Positions 62,081-64,000 of a stretch of DNA of 64,000 nucleotides are shown here, in pieces; within the stretch, counting starts at the first letter, position 1; each line of letters begins with the position of its first letter. Source of the stretch: Amphibalanus amphitrite (Eukaryota; Arthropoda; Thecostraca; Balanomorpha; Balanidae); contig NW_024881560.1 of the NCBI RefSeq assembly GCF_019059575.1, forward strand, positions 485,501 through 549,500. Reading direction: 5' to 3'. The notes beneath the pieces were generated by a model. The model saw only the letters and a list, made by a program, of their open reading frames with translations, ran no database searches and was not told the origin of the DNA. A program made the translations under genes and the position numbers.

Positions 62081-62380
62081 TTAAGACACAGAAAAACGTT
62101 TAAGACATAAAAGGTGTAGAATTACCAGGGCTTCAAAGCTGCTATCTCGAAAGTTTTTTTGAATTTTGACAAAAAAAAACATAAAAAATATTTTTTGAAT
62201 ATAATTGCCAAAAAATCCAAAATGTTTTTAGAATTTCGAAAAAAACACGGAATATATATGAAAGCAATTACCGACTTCTATTCACCTCCAATTTTCAGAT
62301 CGATACCTCTTTTTTTTGGCCAAGTTATGGCGAAAAACTATTCAAAATTGATTACGTCAAATTCTCAAACTCAGTTATTT

Positions 62381-63408
62381 TGTTCTTGCCCCAAGCAACG
62401 TACGAATTTCCAAATATTTGGGTTCCGGAAACATAGACTGGAATACCCTATGCCACTTCCCGAGTTTAGTTGTTGTTGGCATTCCTTCCGTTACCTATCC
62501 CTCACGTTCCACCTTTCCAGATCAAATGTATCCCGCCTCCTTCTCCTCCCACCACTTCCTGGTCGTCCGATGTGTCTTCAAATTTCCGGAAAGTGTCAAA
62601 GGATCGATTTTCATTGAGTTCGGTTTCTCTGTAATTGTATTCGCTCAATTGGTCTCCCAGTGTCCGCAATGTATTCACTCAATCTGGTTTCGTTGATTCT
62701 GGTCCTCGCTTTAGTTGGCACTTGCTGTAGTTGAATTCGCCAACTTCACCGTCGCTGGAAAAAGTCGATCGCTTAAGTTGGTAATCGCTGAAAATGATTC
62801 GCTCAAATGTCGCTCGCTGAAATGACGCTCGATCAAGTGTCGCAGAGCCCTTTCATGTTTGAAAATTTTACTTGCATATGATTTCTCTGTAGCATGGAAA
62901 TGCTTGGCATGCCTAGTAGGGCCATTAACAGGATTGATCAGCTCGACCAGGCAATGTGAGCTTACCATCAGCAGTCCTTTTCATCGTCGGTGATGAATGA
63001 CACACTGAAGTGCCCTCTGGAGTCTGGGCAGTGGACGCCCATTATATATCGCAATTGATCTGCATCAAGTGCCACCTGAAAGCAAACGAACACTGTCTTC
63101 TGAAAAGGCCGGCAAGTGGCGTTGACAATCGATGGCCATAAGACGACATAATGCTGATTACGAGTATGTCGTATTGCAATCGATATCACTTCCCTCCATT
63201 TCCCTTGTTTGGCTGCAAGTACGGGAGTGACTCAGTCGGAAAGCTTGGAAGGTCGCAGTGACGGGCAGTCGGAGCTCGCCTTTGACTGGAAAGCCAAAGG
63301 AAGTGGCTCAATGCTCGGGTCTGTGCTGAGAGCTGCGTCGAAAAACTAGTCTGACCTGTACGAACTAGAGCTCGCTGTTGTGACGCAGTTGGTGGCCGTG
63401 TAGCAGCG
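62381..63408. other. Upstream region of the gene at 63409
   Basis: Sequence 62600-62860 repeats TCGCTCAA/TTCGCTGAAA-like words loosely. A possible minus-strand exon is listed separately (62970-63078). The first 100-200 bases upstream of 63409 should hold the promoter and 5' UTR, but no TATA element is obvious. Confidence 0.35.
62970..63078 (-). CDS. Possible minus-strand terminal exon, unidentified
   Basis: A TTTGCTTTCAG acceptor is followed by an open frame VALDADQLRYIMGVHCPDS, RGHFSVSFITDDEKDC and a TGA stop. A GTAAGC donor-like site lies just after. The peptide looks coding-like and the polypyrimidine tract is good, but I do not recognise the protein and no upstream exon is visible, since the plus-strand gene occupies that side. 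Confidence 0.25.
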
Positions 63409-64000
63409 ATGGACGCGCTATCGGAGCCGGCCGTGTGCCGGTGCGTGGCCGAGCTGGTGGCGCGCCTCCACTGGGGCTCGGTGAGTCTGCAGGCGCCGCC
63501 GGGCGCGGCGCTGCTGCTGGCGCCGCTGCTGCTGGCCGTGGCGCGGCGCGGCGTGTTCGTCTCGGTGGCGCCGGACGCCGACCGGGCCGCCGACGGCGCC
63601 GTGCTGCCGACCGACTCGCTGGCCGCCGTGGCCAACGGGCGCGGCCGGCCGCTGCTGGTGCTGGCTCTGCGCGGCACCAGCGAGCGCCGGCTGGCCGCCC
63701 TGCTGCGCCCGCTCGGCGGCGCGCTCGTATACGACGTGCTGTCGGGCGCCGTGTACCGGCCGGCCCGCTACGCTGACGTCGGTCCGCCGGTGCAGCGGCT
63801 CGGCACCTGCCACCGGCGCGGGGTCCGGCTGAGCGACGATATCGGCCGGCCCTCTCCGATCGGCTGGCAGGACCTGCGACTGGTCAACACAACAATCAAA
63901 GCCTTTGGGTACGAGTCATTCAAATATCTGAGCCTCTTCAGTTCCAGCTTGACTCTTAGCCTGGCCGATATGATGGAACTATTGGAAGACGCAATGTTTT
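63409..64000 (+). CDS. Unidentified gene, 5' coding part, cut by the right edge
   Basis: The ATG at 63409 (context GCAGCGATGG) opens a frame that stays open for 197 codons to the window edge. Residues 1-110 are Ala/Leu/Arg-rich, with a hydrophobic run (AALLLAPLLLAVA, about residues 34-46) and LLVLALRG. From about residue 150 composition becomes ordinary: IGWQDLRLVNTTIKAFGYES and FKYLSLFSSSLTLSLADMM. GC content drops from very high to moderate across the same point. A membrane or receptor-type N-terminal region is possible, but I cannot assign a family. A GTGAGT...CTGCAG pair at 63480-63492 is too close to be an intron. Confidence 0.6.
   Translation, partial: MDALSEPAVCRCVAELVARLHWGSVSLQAPPGAALLLAPLLLAVARRGVFVSVAPDADRAADGAVLPTDSLAAVANGRGRPLLVLALRGTSERRLAALLRPLGGALVYDVLSGAVYRPARYADVGPPVQRLGTCHRRGVRLSDDIGRPSPIGWQDLRLVNTTIKAFGYESFKYLSLFSSSLTLSLADMMELLEDAMF

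Larger units (their letters stand above)
61011..62380. mobile_element. TTAA-type hairpin-ended element, copy L (inverted, truncated, with nested insertions)
   Basis: TTAA at 61007-61010 is followed by CACGCGCCC and a G-tract/TTATTTTTGC/C-tract hairpin. The sequence matches the right half of copy B in reverse, including paired TGACGTCA sites at 61184 and 61195. After the insertion 61266-62080 the match resumes (GACATAAAAG.TGTAGAAT) and fades by about 62380, so the far end is missing. Confidence 0.7.

Noticed and set aside
63186-63813. Minus-strand frames opposite the gene at 63409
   Set aside because: Shadows of the GC-rich plus-strand coding sequence, which itself continues open with normal composition to the edge.

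Overview
This is a eukaryotic nuclear window, most probably from an arthropod and plausibly a crustacean. The reasons are a large gene split by GT-AG introns, a secreted protein with a farnesoic-acid-O-methyltransferase-like (FAMeT) domain, long (TA)n tracts and a dense population of cut-and-paste DNA transposons. A barnacle-like genome would fit the GC-rich coding exons and GC-rich non-coding blocks, but the species cannot be fixed from sequence alone.

Genes. (1) A 518-codon single-exon gene on the minus strand (2797-4353) encodes a secreted protein with a PAN/apple-like segment, a Cys-rich segment and two FAMeT-like segments. (2) The main gene is a Ral guanine-nucleotide exchange factor of the RalGDS/RGL family on the minus strand. 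I assembled it from 15 phase-compatible coding exons between 45484 (start codon) and 5831 (stop codon): 2451 coding bases, 816 residues, in the order N-terminal Ser/Gly-rich region, REM (RasGEFN), CDC25 RasGEF, Ser-rich linker, RA domain. It includes two microexons (57 and 39 nt), a 19.5 kb intron 3 and a 10 kb intron 1. (3) A plus-strand gene starts at 63409 and runs off the right edge. It is not identified. A decayed Penelope-like GIY-YIG endonuclease end enters from the left edge.

Mobile DNA fills the large introns and the sequence outside the gene. I could define boundaries from terminal inverted repeats (TIRs) and target-site duplications (TSDs) for several classes: hAT elements with 8-bp TSDs (16912-19933, 21688-22081, 25877-27826, 28343-30734, 48711-48858, 61325-61663); TA-flanked mariner-like elements (18837-19461, 28568-29368); a pair of CACTA/EnSpm-like elements with 2-bp TSDs (38282-41243, 42383-43778); a 1.35 kb foldback (52571-53920); and a retroposon with a 14-bp TSD (59114-59433).

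The most unusual material is a family of about 1.0-1.2 kb elements flanked by TTAA or TTAG (15212, 23313, 35707, 47286, 57206, 61011). Their ends carry G-tract/loop/C-tract hairpins. Inside they carry arrays of AGGTCA half-sites and, in four copies, two TGACGTCA-type sites exactly 11 bp apart. One member (47286-50711) holds two head-to-head arrays of an AATATCGA repeat. Another (61011) has a TTAA-flanked element inserted in it, which itself carries a hAT insertion.

GC-rich blocks of a few hundred bases recur between the elements (for example 14050-15170, 22090-22900, 24480-25420, 45230-46200, 55050-55780). They contain long open frames in several phases but no recognisable protein.
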